Source: Streptomyces sp. SPB162
GTDB taxonomy: Bacteria; Actinomycetota; Actinomycetes; Streptomycetales; Streptomycetaceae
Assembly (NCBI RefSeq): GCF_029504575.1
Contig: NZ_JAQFII010000001.1
Coordinates: forward strand, 1,388,501-1,452,500
Reading direction: 5' to 3'
Length of the DNA: 64,000 bases
Below are positions 43,937 to 53,698 of this stretch, piece after piece. A program made the translations under genes and the position numbers. Under the pieces are notes generated by a model. That model searched no databases. It saw only the letters and a program-made list of their open reading frames with translations, and had not been told where the DNA came from. Each line of letters opens with the position of its first letter. Position 1 is the first letter of the stretch.

Positions 43937-44779
43937 TCAGGACGGTCGGACGGCCCCGAGTGCGGCCTCGCCGGCGGCGCGCATCGCTGCCAGGGGGGCG
44001 GGGGTGCGGGTGGTCATCCGCTCCACCTGGAGGACCGCCTGGTGGACCAGGAGGTCGAGGCCGCCGAGGACCTCGCCACCGCGGGCCGTCCAGGCGGCGG
44101 CGAGGGCGGTCGGCCACGGGTGGTACAGCACGTCGAAGAGCGCGCCCGGCCGCTCCGGCACGGACGCGGCGAAGCCGTCGGTGGCGCCCGCCGGGGTGGT
44201 GGCGATCACCAGCGGCGCCTCGAACGCCTTCGCCGCGTCGCCCCAGTCCCCGGTGCGCACCCGCACGCCCAGCCGCTCGCCCCACTCGCGCATCTCGGCG
44301 GCGCGGGCGGCGCTGCGTACGTACACGGTGACCTCGCCGGCGCAGATCCGGGCGAGCGCGGCCAGCGCGGACGAGGCGGTGGCGCCGGCGCCGAGGATCG
44401 CGGCCGACTCGACCGCCGTCACCCCGCGCTCGCGCAGGGCGGCGACCATGCCGGGGATGTCGGTGTTGTCACCGGTGCGGCGCCCGTCGGCGGTGAACAC
44501 CACGGTGTTCACCGCCTCGACGGCGGCCGCGGTGTCACTGACCTCGTCCAGCAGCGGGAAGACGGCCCGCTTGAGCGGCATGGTCAGCGACAGCCCGGCC
44601 CACTCCGGCGCGCTCAGCCGGTCGAGGAAGCCGGGCAGCGACGCCTCGTCCACCTCGAACGGGTCGTAGCGCCACCCGCTGAGACCGAGCTCCGCGTAGG
44701 CGGCCCGGTGCAGCACCGGTGAGAGGGAGTGGGCGATCGGCGATCCCAGAACCGCTGCCCGGCGCTGCTCCACGTTCAC
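43937..44779 (-). CDS. aroE: Shikimate 5-dehydrogenase
   Basis: 280 residues. Substrate domain with [25 protein letters not shown] (catalytic Lys) and NTDIPGM (Asp); NADP Rossmann domain with [15 protein letters not shown] and C-terminal [15 protein letters not shown] at 44779 used; a GTG two codons later is equally possible. 146 bp upstream of aroC with no clear element between, so possibly the same transcript. Confidence 0.95.
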   Translation of the reverse strand: MNVEQRRAAVLGSPIAHSLSPVLHRAAYAELGLSGWRYDPFEVDEASLPGFLDRLSAPEWAGLSLTMPLKRAVFPLLDEVSDTAAAVEAVNTVVFTADGRRTGDNTDIPGMVAALRERGVTAVESAAILGAGATASSALAALARICAGEVTVYVRSAARAAEMREWGERLGVRVRTGDWGDAAKAFEAPLVIATTPAGATDGFAASVPERPGALFDVLYHPWPTALAAAWTARGGEVLGGLDLLVHQAVLQVERMTTRTPAPLAAMRAAGEAALGAVRPS

Positions 44780-44829
44780 GTTGTCCGTTTCCGTTCCGTC
44801 GGGCCCGGTCGGCCCCGGGTCAGGCGCAC

Positions 44830-44858
44830 GATCATGTCCGGCGTGATCATGTCCGGCG
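44830..44858. repeat. 14-bp tandem duplication GATCATGTCCGGCG
   Basis: Two identical copies (44830-44843 and 44845-44858, period 15 bp) in the 85-bp gap between mltG and aroE, 50-80 bp upstream of the aroE start. Each contains the palindrome TGATCA or part of it. Confidence 0.6.
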
Positions 44859-44864
44859 CCGCAT

Positions 44865-46625
44865 CTAGCCCTTGTACTGCCTGGCGAGCTTGTCGTGTTC
44901 CGCCAGGGTCTTGGTGAACTGGGTGGTCTTCCCGTCCAGCGAGATGAAGTAGTACCAGTCGCCGACTTCCGGATCAATGGCCGCCTTCAGCGCGTCGATC
45001 CCCGGGTTGCCGATCGGACCGGGCGGGAGACCCGTGTTGTGGTACGTGTTGTACGGGTCGTTCAGCTTGCGCATCTCCGCGAGGTTCAACTTCGTCTCGT
45101 GCTGGTTCTTGATGTAGTTGAACGTCGAGTCGAATTCGAGCTTGCCATTGGTCTCGGTGTTCTTCGGATTCAGGCGGTTGTAGACGACGCGCGACATCTT
45201 GCGGAAGTCGTCGGTCGTCTTGCCCTCGGCCTGCACCAGGCTCGCGACCGTGATGACCTCGAGCGGCGTCTTGAGGCCCAGCTTCCGCGCCTCGCCCGCG
45301 AGGTCGTACTTCTTGTACTGGTTCGAGGCCTCCTCGACCATCTTGCCGAGTATGGCCTCCGGCTTCATGCCCTTTCCTACGCTGTAGCGCGTGGGGAAGA
45401 GGAAGCCCTCCAACGGGTCCTTGATGTTCGCGCCCTGGTTGGCCCAGTCGGGCAGACCGAGGGTCTTCGCCTTGGCGATCGCCACGCCCTTGGTCGTGCC
45501 GTCCGCGAGTCCCAGCTTCTTGTCGATCACCGCGTAGATCTGGGCGTCGCGCATCCCCTCGGGAATGATGATCGCGCTCTGCTTGGTCGGGTCGGTCATC
45601 ATCGTGACCGCCGACGCGGCCGACATGTCCTTGTGGAGGAGGAAGACGCCGGCCTGGATGCTCTTGCCCTTGGGGTTCTTGCCGGCCGCCGCGGTGAAGG
45701 CGTCGACGCTCTTGACCACGCCCGCGGTCTTGAGGATGTTGCCCATGTCCGTGAGCGTCGAGCCCTTGGGGATCTCGACCTGGACGTCTCCGGTGCCCTC
45801 GCCCGAGAAGTCGGGGGCCGCGCCGAAGTGGCTCTCGTAGAACTGGTAGCCGAAGTAGCCGGCGCCGCCGACGCCGCCGCCGAGGACCAGCAGGACGACC
45901 AGGCAGGCGCAGCCGCTGCGGCGCTTCTTGCCCTCCTTCTTACCGCCCTTGCCACCGCGCTTGCGGCCGCCGCGGCCGGCGGGCACGTCCTCGTCCGGCT
46001 CGGACTCGTCGCTGTCGTCGGCGAAGAAGGCGTGCGTCTCCGGCTCGGCCTCGGCCTCCCAGTCGCCCGTGTTCTCCGGGGCGGACCGCATCGGCTGCTG
46101 GGGCTGCTGCTCCGGCTGCCGGTGCTGGGGCTGCTGCGGGGGCGGGTAGCCGCCCTGCCCGTAGAAGTCGGGCTGCTGCGCGCCGTAGGGATCGGCCGGC
46201 GGCTGGCCGCCGTAGGGGTCGCCGGGGTTGGCACCGTAGGGGGCGGACGAACCCCCGGAGGTGTCCCAGTCGTTGTACTGCTGCTGCCCGTGCTGCTGCT
46301 GCCGGCCCTGCGGGTGCTGCTGCGGATACTGCTGCTGCGGGTACTGCTGCTGTTGCTGTTGCTGCTGCTGGGGGTACCCCTGCTGCGGGTACTCCTCCTG
46401 CTGGGGGTACTGCTGCTGGTTGGGGTACTGCTCCTGCTGCCCGTACTGCTGCTGCTGGGGTGCCTGCTGACCGTTGTACGGGTACTGCGGCTGCTGCCCG
46501 GTGGCGTAGGGATCCCAGTCGTCCTGCTGCTGCCGGTGCGGCTGCTGCTGGTATCCCTGGTCACCGAAGAGCGGGTCCTCGGGATGCCACGGTTCGGAGC
46601 CGGAGCCCCGGCCATAGTCGGTCAT
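44865..46625 (-). CDS. mltG: Endolytic transglycosylase MltG with long Gln-rich cytoplasmic N-terminus
   Basis: 586 residues. The first 180 residues are low complexity, dominated by Gln/Tyr/Pro (a run of nine Gln near residue 85), followed by an acidic then Lys/Arg-rich stretch, one TM helix at about 250-268 (CLVVLLVLGGGVGGAGYFGY), and a YceG-like domain. ASLVQAEGKTTDDF carries the catalytic glutamate; NTYHNTGLPPGPIGNPG is the family C-terminal motif. Cleaves nascent peptidoglycan glycan strands at the membrane. ATG at 46625 with AAGGGG. Upstream of aroE, downstream of ruvX. Confidence 0.94.
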   Translation of the reverse strand: MTDYGRGSGSEPWHPEDPLFGDQGYQQQPHRQQQDDWDPYATGQQPQYPYNGQQAPQQQQYGQQEQYPNQQQYPQQEEYPQQGYPQQQQQQQQQYPQQQYPQQHPQGRQQQHGQQQYNDWDTSGGSSAPYGANPGDPYGGQPPADPYGAQQPDFYGQGGYPPPQQPQHRQPEQQPQQPMRSAPENTGDWEAEAEPETHAFFADDSDESEPDEDVPAGRGGRKRGGKGGKKEGKKRRSGCACLVVLLVLGGGVGGAGYFGYQFYESHFGAAPDFSGEGTGDVQVEIPKGSTLTDMGNILKTAGVVKSVDAFTAAAGKNPKGKSIQAGVFLLHKDMSAASAVTMMTDPTKQSAIIIPEGMRDAQIYAVIDKKLGLADGTTKGVAIAKAKTLGLPDWANQGANIKDPLEGFLFPTRYSVGKGMKPEAILGKMVEEASNQYKKYDLAGEARKLGLKTPLEVITVASLVQAEGKTTDDFRKMSRVVYNRLNPKNTETNGKLEFDSTFNYIKNQHETKLNLAEMRKLNDPYNTYHNTGLPPGPIGNPGIDALKAAIDPEVGDWYYFISLDGKTTQFTKTLAEHDKLARQYKG

Positions 46626-46746
46626 CGATCCCCTTGGTACGCGTCGGTACGCGGGGCGATCGCTCCGTCCGAAACTGGCCGCCCCTTGCGAAACGGGCGG
46701 CGCCAGGTGGCGCCGCCGTGTCGCGCGGAACGTTACCGTACCGCGA

Positions 46747-47211
46747 TCAGATGACCACTTCGACGCTCTCCCCCGCTGGTTTGCCGGACACCCGCTCCGT
46801 CTCGAGGGCGCTCTGCAGGATGACGATCGCGGCTGCCTGGTCCACCACCGCACGGCCCTTCTTGGCCTTGACGCCCGACGCGCGCAGTCCCTGGGTCGCG
46901 GTGACCGTGGTCATCCGCTCGTCCACCAGGCGCACCGGGACGGGGGCGATGATTTTCGCCACATCCAGCGCGAACGCCCGGACCTTGGCCGCCGCGGGAC
47001 CCTCCTTGCCGCTCAGTGAGCGTGGCAACCCGAGGACCACCTCGATCGGCTCGTACTCCTCGACGATCGCCGCGAGGCGGCGCAGCGCCGCCGGGACGTC
47101 CCGCCCCGGTACCGTCTCGACCGGCGTCGCGAGGACCCCGTCGGGGTCGCACGAGGCGACCCCGATCCGGGCGTCCCCGACGTCGACGGCGATACGCCTG
47201 CCCCTGCGCAC
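46747..47211 (-). CDS. ruvX: YqgF/RuvX-type Holliday junction resolvase homologue
   Basis: 154 residues, RNase H-like fold. AVDVGDARIGVASC, VVLGLPRSLSGKEGPAA, LVDERMTTVTA and VVDQAAAIVILQ supply the acidic residues of the active site. Implicated in pre-16S rRNA 5' processing and possibly junction resolution. GTG at 47211, 2 bp after the alaS stop, so translationally coupled; alaS-ruvX-mltG-aroE order is typical of actinobacteria. Confidence 0.94.
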   Translation of the reverse strand: MRRGRRIAVDVGDARIGVASCDPDGVLATPVETVPGRDVPAALRRLAAIVEEYEPIEVVLGLPRSLSGKEGPAAAKVRAFALDVAKIIAPVPVRLVDERMTTVTATQGLRASGVKAKKGRAVVDQAAAIVILQSALETERVSGKPAGESVEVVI

Positions 47212-47213
47212 CG

Positions 47214-49886
47214 TCAGACCTTCTCTTCGACCAGGCGCTGGACCGCGGCGACGGCCTCGTCCACGGCGGCCGGATTCTGGCCGCCGCCCTGGGCGACGTC
47301 GTCCTTGCCACCGCCGCCGCCACCGAGGGTCTTGGCCGCGGCCTTGACCAGTTCGCCGGCCCGGACGCCGCGCTCGCGGGCGGCCTCGTTGGTGGCGATG
47401 ACGGTGAGCGGGCGGCCGTTGGCCACGGTGAACAGCGCGACGACGGCGGCCCGGCCGGCGGTACCGACGCGCTGGCGCACGTCCAGGACGAGCTTGCGCA
47501 GGTCGTCGGCGCCGGTGCCCTCCGGCACGGTGCCGGTGACCAGGGCCACGCCCTTGATGTCCTGGGCGCCCTGGGCCAGGCCCGCGGCGGCCTGCAGGAC
47601 CTTGTCGGCGCGGAAGCGCTCGATCTCCTTCTCCGCGTCCTTGAGCTTGGCGAGCATGCCGGAGATCTTGTCGGGCAGCTCTTCGGGACGGCCCTTCACC
47701 AACTCGGTGAGCTGGGCGACGACCGTGTGCTCGCGGGCCAGGAACTTGTACGCGTCCACCCCGACCAGCGCCTCGACGCGGCGGACCCCGGAGCCGATGG
47801 ACGACTCGCCGAGCAGCTTGACCAGCCCGAGCTGGGCGGTGTTGCCGACGTGCGTGCCGCCGCACAGCTCCTTGGAGAAGTCGCCGATGGTGACCACGCG
47901 GACCCGGTCGCCGTACTTCTCGCCGAACTCGGCGATGGCGCCCTGCTTCTTGGCCTCTTCCATGCTCATGACCTCGGCGGTCACGTCGAGTTCCCGGCCG
48001 AGCACCTCGTTGATCTTCTGTTCGACGTCGGTGAGCACCGTGCCGGGAACGGCGGCGGGCGAGCCGAAGTCGAAGCGGAAGCGGCCCGGGGAGTTCTCGG
48101 AACCGGCCTGTGCGGCGGTGGGGCCGAGCGCGTCGCGCAGCGCCTGGTGCGTCAGGTGCGTCGCGCTGTGGGCGCGGGCGATGGCCCGGCGGCGCACCAG
48201 GTCGATCTGGGCGAGCGCGCCGGCGCCGAGGGTGACCTCGCCGACCTGCACGACACCCTTGTGCACGCTGACGCCGGCCACCGGCTGCTGCACGTCGCGG
48301 ATCTCGATGACGGCGCCGGTGTCGATCCTGATCCGGCCGGTGTCGGCGAGCTGGCCGCCGCCCTCGGCGTAGAACGGGGTGCGGTCCAGGACGATCTCGA
48401 CCTCGTCGCCCTCGTGGGCGGCCGGCGACGGGACGCCGTCGACGAGCAGCCCGACGACGGTGGCCTCGTTCTGGTTGTTGCTGTAACCGGTGAACTCGGT
48501 GGTGCCGGAGCGGTCGGCGACCTCGCGGTAGGCGGAGAGGTCGGCGTGGCCCTGCTTCTTGCCCCGGGCGTCGGCCTTGGCGCGGTCCCGCTGCTCCTTC
48601 ATGAGGCGGCGGAAGCCTTCCTCGTCCACCGAAAGGCCCTGTTCGGAGGCCATTTCGAGGGTGAGGTCGATCGGGAAGCCCCACGTGTCGTGCAGCAGGA
48701 ACGCCTTGTCGCCGGAGAGGACGGTGCCGCCGGCGGCCTTGGTCTCGCTGACGGCGGAGTCCAGGATGTTGGTGCCGCCGCTGATCGCCTTGAGGAAGGC
48801 GACCTCCTCGGCGAGCGCCACGGTCTCGATGCGCTTGCGGTCGGTGACCAGCTCCGGGTACTGCTCGCCCATCGTCTTGATGACGGTGTCCACGAGTTCG
48901 CCGACGACCGGCCCGGTGGCACCCATCAGCCGCATGTTGCGGATGGCGCGGCGCATGATGCGGCGCAGCACGTAGCCGCGGCCCTCGTTGCCGGGGGTGA
49001 CACCGTCGCCGATGAGCATCACGGAGGTGCGCATGTGGTCGGCGACGACGCGCAGCGAGACGTCGGTGCCGTGCTCGGCGCCGTACCGGACCCCGGTGAG
49101 CGCGGTGGCGGTGTCCATCACCACGCGCAGGGTGTCGGTCTCGTACATGTTCTGCACGCTCTGCAGGATCATCGCGAGGCGTTCGAGGCCGAGACCGGTG
49201 TCGATGTTCTGCGACGGCAGCTCGCCGAGGATCTCGAAGTCGTCCTTGCCCTGGCCGGGGCCGCGCTCGTACTGCATGAAGACCAGGTTCCAGATCTCCA
49301 CGTAGCGCTCGTCGTTGACGGCCGGGCCGCCCTCGACGCCGAACTCGGGGCCCCGGTCGTAGTTGATCTCGGAGCAGGGTCCGCACGGTCCGGGGACGCC
49401 CATGGACCAGTAGTTGTCGGCCTTGCCCAGGCGCTGGATCCGCTCGGCGGGGACTCCCACGACCTCGCGCCAGATGCGCTCGGCCTCGTCGTCGTCCAGG
49501 TACACGGTGACCCAGAGCTTCTCGGGGTCCAGGCCGTAGCCGCCGTCCGCCACGGAGCCGGTGAGCAGCTCCCAGGCGTACTTGATGGCGCCTTCCTTGA
49601 AGTAGTCGCCGAACGAGAAGTTGCCGCACATCTGGAAGAACGTGCCGTGCCGGGTGGTCTTGCCGACCTCTTCGATGTCGGGCGTGCGCACGCACTTCTG
49701 CACGCTCGTGGCGCGGTCGAAGGGCGGCTTGACCTCGCCGAGGAAGTACGGCTTGAACGGGACCATGCCCGCCGGGACCAGCAGCAGCGTCGGGTCGTCG
49801 GCGATGAGGGACGCCGAGGGCACGACCGTGTGCCCGCGCTCCTCGAAGAAGCGCAGCCAGCGGCGGCGGATTTCTGCCGACTCCAT
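47214..49886 (-). CDS. alaS: Alanyl-tRNA synthetase
   Basis: 890 residues. Class II catalytic domain ([32 protein letters not shown]), editing domain with [12 protein letters not shown] and [13 protein letters not shown] (zinc His/Cys), and C-Ala domain whose end is Gly-rich (GGGGGG) before VQRLVEEKV. Charges tRNA-Ala and clears Ser/Gly mischarging. Starts 1 base overlapping the next upstream gene's stop (TGATG). Confidence 0.98.
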   Translation of the reverse strand: MESAEIRRRWLRFFEERGHTVVPSASLIADDPTLLLVPAGMVPFKPYFLGEVKPPFDRATSVQKCVRTPDIEEVGKTTRHGTFFQMCGNFSFGDYFKEGAIKYAWELLTGSVADGGYGLDPEKLWVTVYLDDDEAERIWREVVGVPAERIQRLGKADNYWSMGVPGPCGPCSEINYDRGPEFGVEGGPAVNDERYVEIWNLVFMQYERGPGQGKDDFEILGELPSQNIDTGLGLERLAMILQSVQNMYETDTLRVVMDTATALTGVRYGAEHGTDVSLRVVADHMRTSVMLIGDGVTPGNEGRGYVLRRIMRRAIRNMRLMGATGPVVGELVDTVIKTMGEQYPELVTDRKRIETVALAEEVAFLKAISGGTNILDSAVSETKAAGGTVLSGDKAFLLHDTWGFPIDLTLEMASEQGLSVDEEGFRRLMKEQRDRAKADARGKKQGHADLSAYREVADRSGTTEFTGYSNNQNEATVVGLLVDGVPSPAAHEGDEVEIVLDRTPFYAEGGGQLADTGRIRIDTGAVIEIRDVQQPVAGVSVHKGVVQVGEVTLGAGALAQIDLVRRRAIARAHSATHLTHQALRDALGPTAAQAGSENSPGRFRFDFGSPAAVPGTVLTDVEQKINEVLGRELDVTAEVMSMEEAKKQGAIAEFGEKYGDRVRVVTIGDFSKELCGGTHVGNTAQLGLVKLLGESSIGSGVRRVEALVGVDAYKFLAREHTVVAQLTELVKGRPEELPDKISGMLAKLKDAEKEIERFRADKVLQAAAGLAQGAQDIKGVALVTGTVPEGTGADDLRKLVLDVRQRVGTAGRAAVVALFTVANGRPLTVIATNEAARERGVRAGELVKAAAKTLGGGGGGKDDVAQGGGQNPAAVDEAVAAVQRLVEEKV

Positions 49887-50227
49887 CAGTGATCGTCCTT
49901 CCGGTTGTACGACTGCTTGTGCGACTGCTTGTAGGACTGCTGCGGGCGCGGCAGGGGCGCGTCGAGAGCGGCCCTGCGCTGCTCGGGGAGATCGCGCTCG
50001 GCGGCCTCCAGGCCCAGCGCGTCCTTGAGTTCGATCTCGCGCTCGGTCATCCCGGCGCGCACGTCCTGGGCGAAGAGCCGCAGGCGGGCGCCGGTTTCGA
50101 GCGCCTTGTCGGCCGCTGTCGCGGCGAGGCTGTCCGGAGAGAGCCTGCGCACCGCGCGGTTGACCTTGGTGGTGGCCCAGACGCCTGCGGCGGCGCCGGA
50201 GAAGAACCAGAACAGGCGGCGGAACAT
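49886..50227 (-). CDS. Small conserved actinobacterial protein upstream of alaS
   Basis: 113 residues, unnamed. N-terminal hydrophobic segment [21 protein letters not shown] suggests a membrane anchor; the rest is charged and helical ([21 protein letters not shown]), and the tail has [13 protein letters not shown] repeats. Shares a base with the alaS start and lies 6 bp after the DUF948 gene: the trio is conserved as a unit in Streptomyces from memory. Function unknown. Confidence 0.8.
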   Translation of the reverse strand: MFRRLFWFFSGAAAGVWATTKVNRAVRRLSPDSLAATAADKALETGARLRLFAQDVRAGMTEREIELKDALGLEAAERDLPEQRRAALDAPLPRPQQSYKQSHKQSYNRKDDH

Positions 50228-50233
50228 GGTGTG

Positions 50234-50677
50234 TCAGCCCTTCGAACGGTTGCGTCGGCTGCCGCGCCGGGCGGCCGGCAGCACCTTGCCGGCCACGACG
50301 GTCGGGGTCTTCCCCGCCTTCCCCGCACCCTTGGCCTGCAGGCCTACCGCGCGCCGCACCCCGTAGCCGAAGGCGGCGACCTTCACCAGCGGCCCGCCGA
50401 AGGTGGAGGCCACGGTGGAGGAGAGCGCGGAGGCGTTGGCGGTCACCTCGGCGACGTCCGCGGTGATCGTGTCGACGCGGTCGAGCTGGGTGTGCGCGGA
50501 ACGGAGCGCCGAGGTCGCCTCGCCCAGCAGCGGAACCGCCTGCTCGGTGACGCTCGCGACCAGCTCGGTGGTCTTCCTGAGCGTCTGGGACAGCCGGACG
50601 AGCGCCACCGCCAGGAACGACACCAGGATCGCCCAGAAGACGGCCACGATCAGGCCGGCCACCTCTCCACCGGACAC
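50234..50677 (-). CDS. DUF948-type membrane protein
   Basis: 147 residues. TM helix near 7-28 ([21 protein letters not shown]), then a long helix with heptad character ([36 protein letters not shown]), and a very basic C-terminus ([11 protein letters not shown]). Fits the DUF948 family, of unknown function, sometimes linked to stress and envelope. First gene of the DUF948-113aa-alaS-ruvX run. Confidence 0.82.
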   Translation of the reverse strand: MSGGEVAGLIVAVFWAILVSFLAVALVRLSQTLRKTTELVASVTEQAVPLLGEATSALRSAHTQLDRVDTITADVAEVTANASALSSTVASTFGGPLVKVAAFGYGVRRAVGLQAKGAGKAGKTPTVVAGKVLPAARRGSRRNRSKG

Positions 50678-50858
50678 GTTCTGCGCTCCCTCACCCTCAC
50701 CACTTCACAACGACAATCAGCTCCCGACCCTATCGCGCCCGGCCTCGGCGTTCGTACCGCGTTCCCGGCGCGGCGGCAGCGTCGCAGGGTAGTACCCCGG
50801 GCCCCCGGCGGGAGCGTGATTGTACGTTCCGCTCACCACCCCGTACGCTCCGTAGACC

Positions 50859-53009
50859 ATGGACACAGCGGGAAACCTCCCTGCCGAGCTGAACAGCTTC
50901 GTCGGGAGGGCCGCCGAACTCGCGGCCCTCGGCGGTCTGCTGGAGCGGGCGCGGCTGGTCACCATCACCGGGGTCGGCGGTGTCGGCAAGACCCGGCTCG
51001 CCATGCGGACGGCCCGGCAGCTGCAGAACCGGTTCCCCGACGGGGTGTGGCTCGTGGAGCTGTCCGCCCTGTACGACGCGGAGCTGCTGGAGTACACCCT
51101 GGCCGAGGCGCTGCGGCTGGCGGACCACACCGGACGCCCGCCGCGGGCCGCGCTCGCCGAGGAACTGGCCGAACGCGAACTGCTGTTGGTGCTGGACGGC
51201 TTCGAGCATGTGGTGACGGAGTGCGCGGAACTCGTCGCGGAGCTGCTGCGCCGGGCGCCCGGCCTGCGGGTGCTGGCCGCCGCACGCCGGCCGCTGGGCA
51301 TCACGGGTGAGCACACCGTCCCGCTGGCGCCGCTGCCCGTGTCCGCCGAGGACGGGGACGCCGTCCGGCTGTTCGCCGACCGGGCCGCCGCCGTGCTGCC
51401 CGGCTTCACGGTCACCCCGGCCGACCGGGACGCGGTGGTGGAGCTGTGCCGGCGGTTGGACGGCATCCCGCTGGCGCTGGAACTGGCGGCGGGCCGGCTG
51501 CGGGCGCTCTCGGTCGACCAGGTGCTGCAGCGCCTCGACGACCGCTTCCGGCTGCTGACCGGCGGCGACCCCAGCGCGCCGACCCGCCACCACACGCTGC
51601 GGACCGCGATCGGCTGGAGCCACGAACTGTGCACACCCGCCCAGCGGCTGCTGTGGGCGCGGCTCTCGGTCTTCGCCGGGCAGTTCGACCTGGAGGCCGC
51701 GGAATACGTGTGTTCCAGCCCCGATCTGCCCGCCGAGGACGTCATGGAGACGGTCGCCCAACTGGTGGCGCAGTCGGTCGTGGCCCACGAGGAGGGTGTC
51801 GGCTACCGGATGCTAGAGACCGTCCGCGAGTACGGCGCCGGCTGGCTGGAGGCGCTGGACGACACGGCGCGCATGCAGCGCCGGCACCGCGACTGGTACC
51901 TGGGGCTGGCGACCTGGTGCGAGCTGGACTGGTTCAGCCCCCGGCAGGCCGAGGTCGCCGCACGGGTCGAGGCGGATCTGCCCAATCTGCGGCTGGCGCT
52001 GGAGTTCAGCCTCAGCGGATTCGAGGATCCGCACGTCGGCCAGTACCTCGCGGCCACCCTGTGGTTCTACTGGGTGGGCTGCGGGCGGCTGTCCGAGGGC
52101 CGGTTGTGGCTGTCCAGGGCGCTGGAGCTGGAGACCTCGCACGCCGAGGCGCGGGCCAAGGCGATGTGGGTGTACGGGTACGTCGCCGTGCTGCAGGGCG
52201 ATCCGGTGTGCGCGCTCGGCGTGCTGCAGGAGTGCCGTGACGAGGCCGCGCTGACGGGCAACGCGCCGGCCTCGGCGTACGCGGTGCACCGGCTGGGGTG
52301 CCTCGCGCTGCTGTCGGACGACATGGTCAGGGCCGAGGAGCTGATCGGGAGGGCGCTGGACGCCTATCGCGCGATCGGCGAGCTCAACAGCAACGTGCTG
52401 ATGGCGCAGGTCGAGCTGGCGATGGCGGTCGCCTTCCGCGGTGACCTGGAGCGGGCGGTGGCGCTGAGCGAGGAGGTCCGCGACATCTGCCGCGACCACG
52501 GGGAGCGCTGGACCCTGGCCTACGCGCTCTACGTGCTGGGGTACGCGGCCTGGCTCGCCGGGGACCCGGCGGCCGCGCGCGAACTGGTGGAGGAGTGCCT
52601 GGTCATCGACCACGCCTTCCACGACCTGGTCGGCGCGGTGCTCGCCATCGAACTGTTGGCGCTGATCACCGAGGGCGAGGGCGCGCCGTACGAGGCGGCG
52701 GTGCTGCAGGGGGCGGCGGGCCGCGTCTGGCGCTCGGTGGGGCTGCGGCTGTTCGGTTCGCGGTTCTTCAACGCGCCGCACCAGCTGTGCGAACAGCGGG
52801 CGAGGGACGCCCTGGGCGACACCGACTACGAGTCCGGGCTGGCGGAGGGCGCGCGGTTCGACCTGGACGCGGCGGTGGCGCGGGCCCTGGGCGGCCTGCC
52901 GGCGGACCAGCCGCCGGGGCGGCCGGCCACCGGAGCGCGGCCGGCCGGCCCCCGTACGCACGAACCCGCCGCCTCCCCTGCCGTGGGCGGCGGGGAAACG
53001 GCGGGCTGA
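50859..53009 (+). CDS. STAND-type ATPase regulator without DNA-binding domain
   Basis: 716 residues. Opens at once with NLPAELNSFVGRAAELAAL and Walker A ITGVGGVGKTRLA (about 36-48), Walker B LLLVLDGFEHV, and AAARRPLGITGEH/LDGIPLALELAAGRL of NB-ARC/AfsR-like ATPases; residues about 330-650 are helical repeats of TPR type. There is neither an N-terminal SARP domain nor a C-terminal LuxR HTH, so it would act by protein contacts. C-terminus from 665 is Pro/Ala-rich. Weak ribosome-binding site; ATG at 50859 gives the family start. Lone rightward gene. Confidence 0.85.
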   Translation: MDTAGNLPAELNSFVGRAAELAALGGLLERARLVTITGVGGVGKTRLAMRTARQLQNRFPDGVWLVELSALYDAELLEYTLAEALRLADHTGRPPRAALAEELAERELLLVLDGFEHVVTECAELVAELLRRAPGLRVLAAARRPLGITGEHTVPLAPLPVSAEDGDAVRLFADRAAAVLPGFTVTPADRDAVVELCRRLDGIPLALELAAGRLRALSVDQVLQRLDDRFRLLTGGDPSAPTRHHTLRTAIGWSHELCTPAQRLLWARLSVFAGQFDLEAAEYVCSSPDLPAEDVMETVAQLVAQSVVAHEEGVGYRMLETVREYGAGWLEALDDTARMQRRHRDWYLGLATWCELDWFSPRQAEVAARVEADLPNLRLALEFSLSGFEDPHVGQYLAATLWFYWVGCGRLSEGRLWLSRALELETSHAEARAKAMWVYGYVAVLQGDPVCALGVLQECRDEAALTGNAPASAYAVHRLGCLALLSDDMVRAEELIGRALDAYRAIGELNSNVLMAQVELAMAVAFRGDLERAVALSEEVRDICRDHGERWTLAYALYVLGYAAWLAGDPAAARELVEECLVIDHAFHDLVGAVLAIELLALITEGEGAPYEAAVLQGAAGRVWRSVGLRLFGSRFFNAPHQLCEQRARDALGDTDYESGLAEGARFDLDAAVARALGGLPADQPPGRPATGARPAGPRTHEPAASPAVGGGETAG

Positions 53010-53031
53010 GGGTACGTGGGCTCTCGCCGGA

Positions 53032-53643
53032 TCAGCGGGCGTAGTACTCGACGACGAGCTGCTCGTCGCAGATCACCGGGATCTCGCGACGGTTCGGGTC
53101 GCGGTCCAGGCGGAAGGCCAGGGCCTGCAGGTTGACCTGCAGGTACTTCGGCGTCTCACCCTCGCCGGCCCAGCCACCCTCACGGGCGACCTGGAACGGG
53201 GTCTTCTCGCGGCTGCGCTCGCGGACCATGACGACGTCGTCGGGGCGCACGCGGAAGGAGGGCTTGTCGACCTTGCGGCCGTTCACCTCGATGTGGCCGT
53301 GCACGACCATCTGCCGGGACTGGTAGATGGTGCGGGCCAGACCGGCCCGCAGGACGAGCGCGTCCAGACGGCGCTCAAGCTCGATGATCAGCGCTTCGCC
53401 TGTCTTGAGGTCGACCTTCCGAGCGCGGTCGTAGGCACGGCGCATCTGCGTTTCGCTGATGTCGTACTGGGCGCGCAGACGCTGCTTCTCGAGCAGACGC
53501 GTCTTGTAGTCGCTGTTCTGCTTGCGACCGCGGCCGTGCTCGCCGGGCGGGTACGGGCGGGCCTCGAAGTACTTGACTGCCTTGGGGGTCAGCGCGATGC
53601 CGAGCGCACGCGACTTCTTGACCTTGGGACGCGACTGGTTCAC
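53032..53643 (-). CDS. rpsD: 30S ribosomal protein S4
   Basis: 203 residues. [23 protein letters not shown], then [23 protein letters not shown] (S4 RNA-binding domain, in parts) and [15 protein letters not shown]. It lacks the N-terminal zinc-binding cysteines, so it is the zinc-free (C-minus) form. Nucleates 30S assembly. GTG at 53643 with GGAGG 10 bases upstream. Its upstream region overlaps an iron-box palindrome. Confidence 0.98.
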   Translation of the reverse strand: MNQSRPKVKKSRALGIALTPKAVKYFEARPYPPGEHGRGRKQNSDYKTRLLEKQRLRAQYDISETQMRRAYDRARKVDLKTGEALIIELERRLDALVLRAGLARTIYQSRQMVVHGHIEVNGRKVDKPSFRVRPDDVVMVRERSREKTPFQVAREGGWAGEGETPKYLQVNLQALAFRLDRDPNRREIPVICDEQLVVEYYAR

Positions 53644-53665
53644 GTGGAACGATCCTCCATGTAAA

Positions 53666-53684
53666 TTAGGTAAGGCTTACCTTA
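53666..53684. promoter_or_regulatory. Iron box (DmdR1/DtxR-type operator)
   Basis: TTAGGTAAGGCTTACCTTA matches 16 of 19 positions of the actinobacterial iron-box consensus TTAGGTTAGGCTCACCTAA and is itself nearly palindromic. It lies 15 bp before the DUF2470 gene start and 23 bp before the rpsD start, between these divergent genes. Confidence 0.82.
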
Positions 53685-53698
53685 GCTGAGGAGATCGC

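Noticed and set aside
46747..49695. 982-codon - strand frame overlapping alaS
   Set aside because: Only its last 154 codons are real (ruvX); the rest is the alternative frame of alaS with Arg/Gly-rich composition.
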